Shown here: piece after piece, positions 21,100-33,468 of the stretch
Layout: each line of letters opens with the position of its first letter
Position numbering within the stretch: the first letter of the stretch is position 1
DNA from: Zelopaecilomyces penicillatus
Lineage: Eukaryota; Ascomycota; Sordariomycetes; Hypocreales; Pseudodiploosporaceae
Direction: 5' to 3'
NCBI GenBank assembly: GCA_005765155.1
Contig: VCCP01000006.1
Location: forward strand, 2,616,501-2,680,500
DNA: 64,000 nucleotides
Notes under the pieces: generated by a model
Databases searched by the model: none
Told to the model about the DNA's origin: nothing
What the model saw: the letters and a program-made list of their open reading frames with translations, nothing else
Program-made: the position numbers and the translations under genes

Positions 21100-21662
21100 A
21101 TAGCTGGTGGTTATAGCGGTATAAAAGAAAAATAAGCTTCTAAAAATAAGCTTATAGCTGTATAACAGTGTTATAACAGCTGAAAGTGCCGGTTATAGCA
21201 GTGCTATATATGGCTGGGTCTTAGTAAGAGCCCTGGAACTAGCCAATTGGCTAGAGGGGTGCCAGGCGTAAGGGTTGCCTGTCATGTGCTAGCTATAGTC
21301 GGGTTATAGCGTAGCTGGCACAGCGTCTTTGCTTAGTCAGCCGACTTCTATAGTCTTATATGGGCCTTTTGCAAAGTTGACTAGCAATTCGAGTGTTTAA
21401 CCGTATTTGGCGTAGTCAGTAAAGCCATGACCCGTAATTCCGTAAGTCCGAATTAGTAATTCATAAATCCGAAAGTGGGTCGTGCCGTAAGCTGTAGGTC
21501 CGATGTTCAACTCTTGTGTGTGCAGTGTTTTTCGTGACTTCTGATTGGTGGGAAATGTGGGTCCGACTGGTCAGAGGAGGGGCGAAAAATCTGATGTGTA
21601 AAGAGGTTGAATACAGCAGGAAAAAGAGTCTTCTTTTTACAGTCTGGAATAACTATTCTTCC
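21100..21662 (-). other. copia leader between primer site and gag
   Basis: About 560 bp without a gene. The part 21230-21650 has clearly higher GC than anything nearby and contains degenerate copies of a CGTAAGTCCG-like word. It is the 5' untranslated leader of the copia element on the minus strand. Open frames here (for example 21516-21758 on the plus strand) have no recognisable content. Confidence 0.55.
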
Positions 21663-21674
21663 GGGCTCATAACC
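21663..21674 (-). other. copia primer-binding site (half initiator tRNA-Met)
   Basis: On the minus strand GGTTATGAGCCC, three bases from the LTR end. It is complementary to the anticodon stem-loop sequence GGGCUCAUAACC of eukaryotic initiator tRNA-Met. Copia-type elements are known to prime from a half tRNA-Met cut in the anticodon loop rather than from the CCA end. Confidence 0.72.
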
Positions 21675-21677
21675 TAT

Positions 21678-22149
21678 TGCAATTTGCAGTATAAAGTTAT
21701 AACTAAAGCTAGTAGCGATAGCAGTGGAAGAAAGGCAGCGAATAGTTATCCAGAGTAAAGTCTGTAGAAAAGAAGAAAGAAGTGATTAAATTGCCGATAG
21801 AGAAAGAAAGCAGGATTCAGCTAGGAATCCAGCTATCTTATATATCTAAATAATACTAGGATTATTTGGAATTATTTAAGAATTCCAAATAATATTTCTT
21901 TAGATTTCTAAGCATTCCAAATAATAAGAAAGGGAGGGGTATAAGGGATAAGCCCTTATTTTACTAGTCTAGCCTGATATAGCAGGTCAGGCTGCACAGG
22001 CTTTTTAGGTCTTATAGCAGGTCAGGCTGCTACCTTATAGCAGGTCTGGCTGCTAGGGCTATAGCAGGTTTAGCTGCTAAGCTATAGTAGGTCTAGCTAC
22101 TAATCTTATAACAGGTCAGGCTGTTATATAAAACCCGCCTATTTTAACA
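21678..22149 (-). repeat. copia 5' LTR
   Basis: 472 bp. The half nearer the outer end contains tandem-like variants of the word TATAGCAGGTC(T/A)GGCTGCTA. Relic copies of this LTR are recognisable at 30726-31197, 58486-58914 and 63729-64000. Confidence 0.9.
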
Positions 22150-24944
22150 GTAATAATACCTAATTAGATTTAAAAGCGATTATTAAAATAAGGCTGAATA
22201 TAGCTATAATATAATAAAGCAAGAGTATAAAGCTATTTTCTTTATACTCTAAAGGCTTAAAGGATATATCTATAGTATATAATTTACTTTAGAGATAGAT
22301 ATATATATCCTTATATACCAGCTTAATAGTATTATTTATAATATATTAGATAGTCTTATTATCTGCTAGATTAGCTATATTATATTATTTGATTTTATTA
22401 TTAAATATATTCCTAGAAAAAATAATAGTATAATAAATAGACTTTTTTAAAAAGGATTAGGGTTATTTAATTAAATAAATACTAAAGTTAATAGGGATTT
22501 AAAGAATATAATTAATATATATCTTAGATCAATATAATTAAATATACTAGAATCTAGATATTCTATAAAGTCCTAGTAGATTATTAGATTTCTATATTTA
22601 TTAAAGAGATTATTTAATCTTAATAGAGTATAATTTAGAATACTATATTAGAAAGCTTAGAGATTCTTTATTAAGAATAGGAAACTTTAGCTAAGACTAA
22701 TTTATAAAAGAAACCATTCTATATTAATTATTAATGACTTGCTTATCTATAAGAAATTAATAGTAAGCTGCTATATAGCTTAAAAGTATAAAGGCAAAGT
22801 GATTATCTTTAAAACTCTCTCTAATAGGTATTATTAGGGAAAGATATAGAATAATATTTCCTTAGTTATAGCTTACTGCCTTAAATATTAAAAGTTTATA
22901 TTATAATAGAGTAGAGAATTAATAATTCTAATATTACTTAGATAATTAATATTAAAAGTATACTTTAATTTATAATATATATTATCTAATTATAGTATAA
23001 ACTTCCTTATAAAAGCTTGCTATAACTTAATTAGATAGATTAAAGTTTAATCAATATAGCGGGTTAACTCAAGGGCTATAACTAGGTTTATTATAACCTT
23101 GATATAGCGATATAGACTTATACTTTATATAGTTATTAATAATAAATCTAAAATAAAAGGGCTTCTCTTTTAAATACTATTTGATCAAGGTATAAAATAT
23201 ATTTAAATATCTAGATATAATCCTACAGCTAATTCTATAATTAAAGTTGATTATTAGAGCCTTATATCTATAATAGCTAAGATATTAGAGGAGGACTTTA
23301 AATAAATAAGATACCTTAAAGTAGCTATTCTTATAGATAGAACTATAATCAAATTATCCTATAGCTTCTCTATCTTTTATCTTATATATAGATATAACCC
23401 TATCTTATTATTTAAAGTTAAATTCCTAATATAAAGGCTTATTAATTAGGATATTATTATTAATACTAAGGATTTATTTAAGTCTTATATCTAAATACTA
23501 GAAAGAAGATCAGAAGATATAATAAAGGCTAGAGAAAAGATAATTAACTTTAGGAAGAAGCTAATAGTAAGAATGGATACTATTAATAAACATATACTTT
23601 GGTTAGAATATAATCAACTAATACCAAATAACCTAATACTTATATATAATATACCTAAGAAACAGGATAAATCCTATATAGTAAAGATAATAATATACTA
23701 GTATAGCCTATATTAGATTGCTTTATAAGTAGATATTATTAAAGTATATATACTTTATATAATAGATAGGATTCTCCTGGATAAGACCTATTCTAGAAAT
23801 CATCTAAAGAAGTTTATTAAGGATAAATATAACTAATAGATATCTAATACTAATATATAGCTCTTTAAACCTAAAGATAAATAAGAATTATATAAGGAAA
23901 AGAGAGGGCTAAGATTATTAGACCCTCTTATATACTTTAACTTACCTATTAATTAAATAATACTCTAAGACTTTAACTCTAATATTAATCTTAAAGAAGA
24001 CTTCCTAGACTTATTATTAGCTATTAAACCTTAATTTAAAGTTATAATCCCTAGCTTAATCTAATACTAGAAAAGTATATATTAATTATACTTACTTTAG
24101 ATATATATATAACTTCTTATATACTTAAATCAAGGATTTCTTAGCTTGAATTCTATTTAAAAATCCTTAATAAGAAGGATCTTAATAATATTTCTTAAAA
24201 GATATAATAAATTTCACTTTTTATATATAATATTCTATTACTAATATATAAACCAACTATACTAAACTAATTATAATAGATAATTAATACTCCTAAACCT
24301 TAATTATAATAATTAAACTATTCCTATATTAATAATTAAATAATCCTTATTGATCTTATTTATTTATAATCTTTTTTTAATCTATATTAGTTTGATTTTA
24401 TTATACCCTTAAGTATAGATCTATTCTTAGATCTACTCTATACCTATACTAACTAGGACTAAATAAAGCTTATACTTATATACCCAAAACCTTTCCTTTT
24501 ACTCTAAAAAACTTATTAAATTCCTATTAAAAATAAAAGTTCTTATAAATCATTTTAGTACTATAATATTATCTTTCTTTAATTTTCCTATTTATATAAA
24601 TCCCTTTTTTATTTTATTATATATATATTTTATAATATTATATTAAATTAATTATACTCTTTTATTAATTCACTTTATTTTATAAAGATTAATTAATACC
24701 TTTAAAAGCTAATTTATTTACTAATATTAAATTATCTAGATTATATAATTAATATTATTATTCTAAAATTAATTTATCCTATCTCTTTTAAATCAAATCT
24801 ATATCCTAGTAACTAAGGAATTATTTAATCCTATCTATATCTATTAAATCCTATTAGGGTTTTCCTTTATTATCTTATTTATATCCTATTTTATTATATA
24901 TTTAACCTTTAAAGTTAATAGTTAATATTTCTATAAATAGGGAG
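22150..24944 (+). pseudogene. RIP-degraded gypsy-like pol (integrase part)
   Basis: AT-rich, with stops throughout, but a plus-strand integrase can be followed. Near 23120-23300 it reads VINNKSKIKG then, further on, YNPTANSIIK, the region around the second catalytic Asp and the Glu of the DDE core. Near 23320-23620 it reads DRTTIKLS followed by LERRSEDIIKARE, typical of the integrase C-terminal region of fungal gypsy elements. It is not the chromovirus family at 1956. RT is missing, probably lying left of the copia insertion or beyond the window. A purine tract (AAATAGGGAG) just before 24945 marks its end. Confidence 0.62.
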
Positions 24945-25500
24945 TAGTAAATATATTTAAGAAATCTGGAATAATTAATCCCTTTAATTCTTTGATTTAG
25001 TTCTTCCCTAAGAAAGTTATTTGCTTTCCCTTATCCTCTAGCTTGGATTAATAGCTATAAAGTCCTCTCTATCTATAGTCTATATATCTATCCTATTTAT
25101 AATTCGAATAGTATCTATTATATTTACCTAGGATTAAAATATATAGATAATATAGCTATATAATATACTCTTTAGTAGCTATAATAATGATCAAGAAGGA
25201 TTATATATAATGGGAATATAGGATTAGATTGATAACCCTATAATAACTAATAAATAAAGAATAGATCCTCTCTTTCTATTTTATTAAGGTATTAAAGAAA
25301 TACTTATAAATATACTTTATTTTAGCTAATATAAATATAAGGTAAGATACTTAGGTTTTTATAATAGATTTTAATATAGGATATTCTTAAATACTATAGA
25401 GATTGCTTTCCTAGAAATATTATTTAAGACTTTAGCCCTTAGCTAGCTATATAAGAGTATTAGATATATCTTTTGCAAACTTAATAATAAAGGATACCTT
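24945..25500 (+). repeat. Probable 3' LTR of the degraded gypsy relic
   Basis: Begins TAGTAAATAT immediately after a purine tract, consistent with TG-to-TA change of an LTR start. I could not find its partner or a definite end, so the right boundary is approximate. Confidence 0.3.
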
Positions 25501-28500
25501 ATAATAGAGAGGGTAATTTATTTAGCCTATATTCACCTCCCTTAAAATCTATACTTTAAATATCACCCAAATCTAAAAATAGGAAAGAGAATTAATATTA
25601 ATTTATAAAGATTAAATAATACTAAACCAGAAAGGCCTTATAACTTACTATCACTTTTATTATAGAAGATAATTTAATACTACTAAAGAACTTAATATAA
25701 TTATTCTATAATAAGGTAATTTTATAAGTAATTATATTATATAAAATAATTATATTTATAATAGAATTAATATTAAAGAGCTAAGAATAAATATTACCCT
25801 AATTAGTTTCTATAATTAAATAATATCTATATTAAAAACCTAAAGAGAATAAGAGATAGATTAATAATCTTAAAGTTAAGAGGGTTAAGTTATAAAATAA
25901 AGAAGGAAAAGTTATAGGAGTTAGGAGGCAGCCCTTCTAAAAAGTATATAAATAAAAATACATATTACTTACCAGCTATAAATCACTATTAAGTATAATA
26001 AAAAGCTATACTTTAAAAAAAGAGCTATCTATAATAAAAGATATCTTTAATTAAATGATTATATATAACTATAAAGAATTACTAATTTAAACCCTTATAT
26101 ACTTATAAAGCTCTCTCTTATAAAGAGATATCTTATATATATTACCCTTTTCTATCTCTATTATCTCCCCCTAGTACCTATACTATCTTATTTTATTCCT
26201 TTAATCTCTATTATTATTTAATTATACCTCTATCTAACTCCTTATTAATATATAATATTAAAATAATAAAGAATTTCTAGATTACTTATACCCTTCCTTT
26301 AAATAAGTATTAAAAATATAAGCCTTATTATTATTATAGGAGTAATATAGCTTAAAGGAGATATAGATTTATTTTATAAATATACTAATAAATATACTAT
26401 ATTTATAATAAATCTAGAGTTTTCTAAGTAACCCTGTTTTATAATCCCTTAATAAGATTAGTTTAATCTATTATTAACTCTCTTTTAGAATTTTAATATA
26501 AATACCCTAGATTTAGTAATATATAGCCTTATCTCTGCTATACAGCTATTTCCTTAAGGCCTATAAGGATAGAACTAGAGTAATTATTTAATCAAGCTCT
26601 ATTAACTATTATATATACTAAAGAATAAAGATTAAGCCATTAATTTTATATTATACCCTCTGCTTTAAATCATACTCTATAGTATCTCTAATAATATATT
26701 TATAGCCCCTAAAATAATATATATTTTTAAATTAAAGGAATACTTTTATATATATATAGATCTCTCTAATATTTTATATAAGTTTAAACCCTATAATTAT
26801 TTAGTATTTAATACCTATAATTACTTTAATAGGCTGGTTATCTTCTATAAGAATATATTTAATAAATAATTCTTTATTAAGTTTATTAACTATAAGAATA
26901 TATATTAGTATTTCTTTATTTAGGATTGATTTAAAGGCTAGCTTTATATCTTTAATTTATAAGCAGATAGATAAATATATTATACTAAAGAATTTATATA
27001 TTTATAGAGGTAAATGCTTTATAAGCTTAATCTCTCCTATAACTTTATATTTATTATTATTCTATATATAAAGCAAGTATAAGATTAAGAGTATAGTTAT
27101 CTATCTTTCTTCTAGATCTATATTACTATTAAAGGATTAATTAGGTTTTACTCTTATCTTAATTAGATTAAAGAAGATTTAAATAAGATTAAATAATCTT
27201 ATAATAATATATTTTATCTATTCTTTAATAATCCCTTTTATTTACTATTAAGAGATTAATATCTATTTAATGATTTAAATCAGTCTATATCTAGCTATAT
27301 ACTTAGAGTAAGGAATACTATATTATATCTTATTATTAATAAGTTAAATATAGCTAAGTACCTATAAAGCTTTTATTATATTACTTTATAGGATCTTAAT
27401 AATTAAATAATCTATAACTAAGGTATAGATAAAGCATTCTATTTTATTTATCTAAGAGGTATTATATTATTCTTAATTAATAGGTATACCTTATCTATAC
27501 TATATAATAACTCTAGAGTCTTTTATATACCTATAGGAAATAGCCTATTTATACTATTTATATAGACTGTTATAGTATTGCTTATTTACCCTATTAAAGT
27601 ATAGAAACCTATATTCTTTAAAGCTATTATTAACTAATAATTAAATAATAAGTTTAAATATAATAAGATAATCAGGCCTAAGATAATTAAGACTATTAAT
27701 ATAATCATTACTAAGGAAGCTAAATTAATTATAATTTAGCCTAATAATAATCAAATAATAGTATCCTAATAGTATTCTCTAGGAGCTAATAAAAATAGAT
27801 TATTTATTATTTATTTAGTTTCTAGGCTCTTATTTAGGCTTAATTTATTTATATATAATAATATTAAGGATACTTAGGGATTATTTAATCAAGATTTATT
27901 AAGCAAGGAATTAGAGTTAATATTAATATAGCTTATATTATATTTAAACCCCTAGAAATAGATTACCTTTAAGGAGTAAATAGCTAAGTTAACTTCTCTA
28001 AGTATCCCTATAATTAATTTAGATAAGGATACTAATACTTCTAAGGATATTATTATAACTTTAAGGTGATTTATTAATAGGAACCTAGATAGGATATCTT
28101 AATTAGATAATAGATATCTTTCTTATAAATAGATTAACCCTTTTAATAGAGAAAAGAGAAATCTAGAAAAGAAGCAAAGAAGCTAATAAAAGAAATTAAA
28201 CCCTTAGCCCCCTCTATACTATATACCACTAATTCAATCTATAAGATATAAAGGAGAGACCACTACTTAAATAAGTATTGATTTACCTTTATAATACTTA
28301 AGAGTAATAGGGTATACTATAACTATCAAATTTATTAAAAAGATAGATAATATATTCCTTACTAGAAGGCTTATATTATATATTAAATACTCTAATAATT
28401 ATATTAATCTCTATTCTAATAGAATAATTATAAAAGGGACTCTTTAATATATTAAAGAGATAATAGAAGCTTTCTTTAATAGGCTAGTAACTCAAGCTAT

Positions 28501-28775
28501 TCAACCTAATAGATCTAAATACTATACTATATAAGTATAACTAATAATACCTTTATCTATAGATTAAATAATAGAATTAAATACTTTAGGGATATTAAGG
28601 GAGTTAAAGGGATTAAATATTAAAGGAATACTTAATCAAGGATAAATAAGGCAGAAGAAGTAAAGCATATATATATAGATATCTAAAGATTATATTTAAA
28701 TATTATTGCTTGATTGGTTATGAATATTGCCTGATTTAATAATAGGGTTATCTTTAATATTTATTGGGAGGGTTT
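25501..28775. other. AT-rich transposon relic
   Basis: No gene. It is probably the RIP-degraded interior of the retroelement whose 3' LTR is at 28776: a purine tract GGGAGGG (28766-28772) lies just left of that LTR. No domain could be read with confidence. Confidence 0.45.
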
Positions 28776-29169
28776 TGATGACTGGGTTGAATATACCCCC
28801 TTGCTAATTGATTAAGCTATAGCTATATAAGCTGTATTTAGGGGGATTGAATTATATAAGTAGATAGACTATACCCAGGCTATTTGAATAAGTAGATATT
28901 ATTAAATTTAAGTTTTTTTTTTCTCTCTTCTACCTAAGAATTTTCTAGTGTATTTAAAAGATTAGTTATTAAAAAGCTATCTTCTTTATCTGATTAGTTA
29001 TAGGATGATTAATTGATCCCTTAAGTTTAATTTATTATATCGCTGCTTTGTGGCTTTTCTTATCTATTTAATCCTTATGGACTATACTAGCTATGCAACT
29101 ACCCTAAAATCACCCTGCAGTTCTATGGGTGGTGTTAGTGTTATTGTGTGTATTGTTTTCCCCTTATCA
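28776..29169 (+). repeat. LTR with little RIP damage
   Basis: 394 bp starting TGATGACTGG and ending CTTATCA, with matching TGAT...ATCA ends, directly after a purine tract. Its GC content is much higher than both flanks. No second copy was found in the window. A 73-codon frame inside it (29050-29271) runs into the flank and is not a gene. Confidence 0.5.
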
Positions 29170-30725
29170 AACTATTATATATTATTAAAATACTTAATAA
29201 GATTATTAAAAAAGAATAATAAAATATTATATATATTATTAAAAAGTATTATCTATTCTAGAGATTATTAATAATAATTATATATTATAATAAATAAAAA
29301 TTATTTCTATTAATAAATATATCTTAAAGATTATTATTCTTTATTAAAAGATCTATTTCTAATAATAGTAATATTAAATAAATACTTAAACGTTTAATTA
29401 GATTTATAATACTAAAAAATATATATCTCTTATTAATAAATAAATTAAATAAAAAAATTAAAAAGAATATTTATTAAACCTTAATAAAAAACAATTATAA
29501 AAAGGTAATTTTAATTAATATAAACAAAGGAATTTATAATAAAAGGAATCCAAGCTATCTATTAAACAGATATTAAAATAATTTACCTTTTAATCCTAAT
29601 CAAATTATTTATAATAATATCTAATAATTAAATCTTAATAGTTATTAAAATTAAAGAAATAATTATAAATAATATTATTATAATAATAAATATAAAAAAT
29701 AAAGATTACCTTTATATATTTATAAAAAAATAGATTATATAAAATTTAAGTATTTATTTATAAAAAGAATAAAGAATAAAATAAAGATTTTATTACTTTA
29801 AAAAGGATTAGACTTAATTAAAACTCCTAAAATAATAATATTAATATTAATAATTAAGGATTAAATACTTTATTAAAAGATTAAAAAGAAAACTAATTAT
29901 ATTATTATAATAATATAATTAATAAATAAATAAATCAAATTTCTTATTATATTACTTAAATAAAATCAGTTAGAAAATATTATTTTAAAAAAGAAAGTTT
30001 ATATATTATATAATAAACTTATAAATAATTAATATAAGATTATTAATATAATTATTAAAATCAAGATAATAATTAATAATATAAATAATTAAATAAAATT
30101 AAAATTATAGAATTAGATTATAAAAATAAAAACTAAAATATAAGGATTAACAAATAATTAAACTATAATAATATAATATCTGATTAAAGCTAATAATATA
30201 TTAATTTAAATAATAATTTAATTAATTAATTAAGGGATTAATTATTCTTTTTTAAGAAAGGATAATTATTATAATTATATAATTAATTTATAATAATCTG
30301 ATTATTAGATTAAATAATTAAATAATTAGATTATTTTTATAGATTATTTAATTAAGATACTAAAGATTTAGATTTATAGATTAGATAATAATAGGATTAT
30401 CCTTTTTATATATAACACTTTTATAAAATAAATTAATAATTTAAATAATTAATTATATTTAATATAATTAAAAAAGCTATAAATTTATAATTCTATAATT
30501 TTAAATTAATAATCTATAAATCTAAAAATAGATTTTTTTATAAAATATAAATCTAATATTTAACTTTTATATATATAATATAATTTATAAATTTTATTTA
30601 ATAAATAAAATAGTTTTAATTAATAAAAAAAGAAAAAAATTAAATATAAAAAATTAAATATAATAAAGAAAAAAGAATAATTTCTTTATAATTTAAAATA
30701 ATTATATTTTAGGTTTATAATTTAT
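29170..30725. other. AT-rich relic, interior side of a copia LTR
   Basis: No gene. Immediately left of 30726 the sequence AGGTTTATAATTTAT corresponds to the copia primer site (GGGCTCATAACCTAT) after C-to-T and G-to-A changes. This should therefore be the start of a minus-strand copia relic, but no copia protein could be followed in it. Confidence 0.45.
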
Positions 30726-31197
30726 TATAATTTTATAAAGATTAATTAAAATTAATAATTAAAATAATAAAGAAAGAATATAATAATTATTTAAAGAAAT
30801 ATCTATAAAGATATATAAAAATAATTATATTATTAATAAAAAGGGAAAATAAGATTTTATTAAAGATTTTATTTTTTAATATATTTAAAAAATATTAAAA
30901 TAATTTAAATATTTTTAGAATTTTAAATAGTATTTTTATAAAATTATTAAATATTTTAAATATAAAAAAGAAAGGATTTTAAAAGATAAGCTTTTATTTT
31001 CTATTTTAATTTAATTTAATAAATTAAATTATTTAAATACCATAAATCTTATATTAGATTTTATAATAGATATAACTATTATATAATAATAGATTTAATT
31101 TAAAATAATAATAGATTAAACTATTAAATTATAATTGATTTAAGTATTAAATTATAATAAATTAAGCTATTATATTAAAAATCTATTTATTTTAGTA
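30726..31197 (-). repeat. RIP-degraded copia LTR
   Basis: Exactly 472 bp, the same length as the copia LTR at 21678-22149. It aligns by eye end to end, with the GC words converted to AT words (for example GGGATAAGCCC to AAGATAAGCTT). The order primer site then LTR on the minus strand shows it is a 5' LTR. Confidence 0.75.
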
Positions 31198-32180
31198 ATT
31201 TATAAAAAAGATTATTTAAATCTTATATTTTAAAATAAAGATTTAATAAATTTAAATTAATAAATTAAATTAAGCTTATTTTAAATATAAAAATAAATTA
31301 TTATAATTAATAAAATTTATTTATTATTTTTATAATAATTTTAATTATATAATAAGATATTATTTAAGAGTATTATAAATATAATTAATTATAAACCATT
31401 TTAAAAATTAAAAAGAATTAATATAATTTAAAAAAGATTATTAATTAAAATAAGCTTTTTAATTTTAATAAATAAAATAAAGATTAATATAATTATTTAT
31501 TCTTATATATAAATAATAAATATAAAATAAAATATTATTAAAAAATATTTAAGTCTTTATATATATTTAAAATTAGATTTAATTAATAAAATATTATAAG
31601 AAAAAGTTTATTAAAATAAATATTTATTAAAGAAATTCCTTTTTTAAAAGTAATTAATAATAAATTAATTTATATTTATAATATTTAAAAAGTATTTTTT
31701 AAAGGATTTATTTAAGAGTTTATTTATATTTATTTAGAAATTAATTATAAATTTTAAAAAAATAAAAATCCTATCTTACTTAAAGTATTAATATTATAGG
31801 CTTAAGCTTTATCTATATCTTATATAAGCTAAGTTTAATTTAAGCCTGTTTATTATATAAATAATCTTAATATAATAAATAATATAATAAAATAAAGCTT
31901 ATAATATAGCTATTTTTATATAAAGATAATTAAAGAAAGAGAGTTAAAAAAAGCTTTTTTTTAATAATATTAATATCTTTTTTAATATTTATTTATAAAA
32001 GTTATAAGGCTAGCTTATTATATTTAATATTCTTTAAAAGTATTAATAAAATAATATTTAATATTGTTTTATTTAAAAATATTTTATTAATAATTTATCT
32101 TAATAAATTAATTAATTATATAAAACCCTTAAATATATTTATAAGGAATTATTATTTTTTATTATATTATAATTAAAAGA

Positions 32181-32182
32181 TA

Positions 32183-32205
<23 letters not shown>
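32181..32205. repeat. TA dinucleotide run
   Basis: About 12 uninterrupted TA units. Confidence 0.8.
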
Positions 32206-32213
<8 letters not shown>

Positions 32214-33420
32214 TATTTACTTAATATAAATCTAATATAAAATCTATTATAACTATTTTTAATTAAAAGGCTTTATAAATAATTTAAATTATATATATTA
32301 TTATTAATAAAAGTGTATAATATAGATTTAAAACCTTTATAAAATAATATTTATATATATAATTATTAAGCTATTATATATAAAAATAAAAATAAATAAA
32401 ATCTTAAATAATAAAAGTTTAAAATAAGAATTAAAGGATATTTAAATTATTTAATTAAATACTTTAATAATAATAAGAAATATAATATTTAATAAATAAT
32501 AATTTTATATTTAAATATAAAAATTAAAAAATAAATAATAAAATATTAAAATAAAGATTTAAAGAATTATATATTTTATATAAAATAAAATATAAAGATT
32601 ATTTAAACTTTTTATAATTCTTATACTTTAATATATATTTAAAAAATCTAAAAATAGCCTTAAATTTAAAGATAAAAGTATAGAAGAGTTTATATATAAA
32701 TATTTAAAATATAAAAAAGCCTTTAAAAAACTTTAAACTTTAAATTTTATATTAAATTTTAAAATCTTAATTTATAAAACGAATTAATAAATTTATAAGC
32801 TTAATAAAATATAAATTAATTTTATTAATATATATTTAAAAATAAAATAAAATTAATAAATTAAAAGAATAATATTAATAATCTATATAAATAAATTTTA
32901 AAATTATAATAAAAATATCTTTTATTTTAAAAAATAATACTTAATAATTAATAATTTTAATATAAAAAGAAAAGAAATATTATAATTTTTATTTAATCTT
33001 TTATTATAAATAAAGAAAAAAGAATTTAATTAATTAAATTTATTTATTTAAAGGAATTATAAAAGATCTTTTATTATATTTATAATAATATTTAATTATA
33101 TATATTTATTAAAAGTTAAGATTATTTTTAATAAACTAGATATAAAGAATTAATATTTTAATATTTTATTAAATTAAAAGGTATATTAAGAAATATTTAA
33201 TATATAATTAAATTAAAAAAGTAATATTAATAGAAATTAATATCTTATATAAGAAAAAGATATAGAAAATTATTAAATATTTAAAAGCTAAATTATAATT
33301 TATATTATTAAAATAAGTTTTTAACTATTAAATAAATCAGAATAAAATTTTATAATATTAAAAAATATAAAGATATATATAAGAATATTTATAAAGAAGT
33401 TTATTTATAAATAATACTTA

Positions 33421-33468
33421 TATTATTATATTTATTATATTTATTATATTTATTATATTTATTATATA
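33421..33468. repeat. Short tandem repeat, 9-bp unit
   Basis: About five copies of ATTATATTT-like units in a row. Confidence 0.7.

Larger units (their letters stand above)
647..22149 (-). mobile_element. Ty1/copia LTR retrotransposon, interrupted by nested gypsy copies
   Basis: A minus-strand copia element. Its two LTRs are 472 bp each: the right one (5' LTR) is 21678-22149; the left one is split by a gypsy insertion into 647-992 and 16167-16292. On the minus strand the LTR starts TGTTA and ends TTGCA. Next to the 5' LTR is a primer site matching the anticodon arm of initiator tRNA-Met; next to the 3' LTR is the purine tract GAGGGAG. A Gag-Pol polyprotein in copia order (gag, protease region, integrase, RT, RNase H) lies between, broken by several stops. 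The LTRs differ at about 14 positions by eye count, all transitions. A clean target duplication was not found: TAATA flanks both sides but one base off the LTR ends. Confidence 0.88.

Noticed and set aside
21516..21758. 80-codon plus-strand frame
   Set aside because: Crosses the copia leader, primer site and LTR on the wrong strand.
641..22155. TAATA as target duplication of the copia element
   Set aside because: Present on both sides, but each is separated by one base from the LTR ends in AT-rich DNA, where five-base matches are common.
29050..29271. 73-codon frame
   Set aside because: Begins in an LTR and ends in AT-rich relic sequence.
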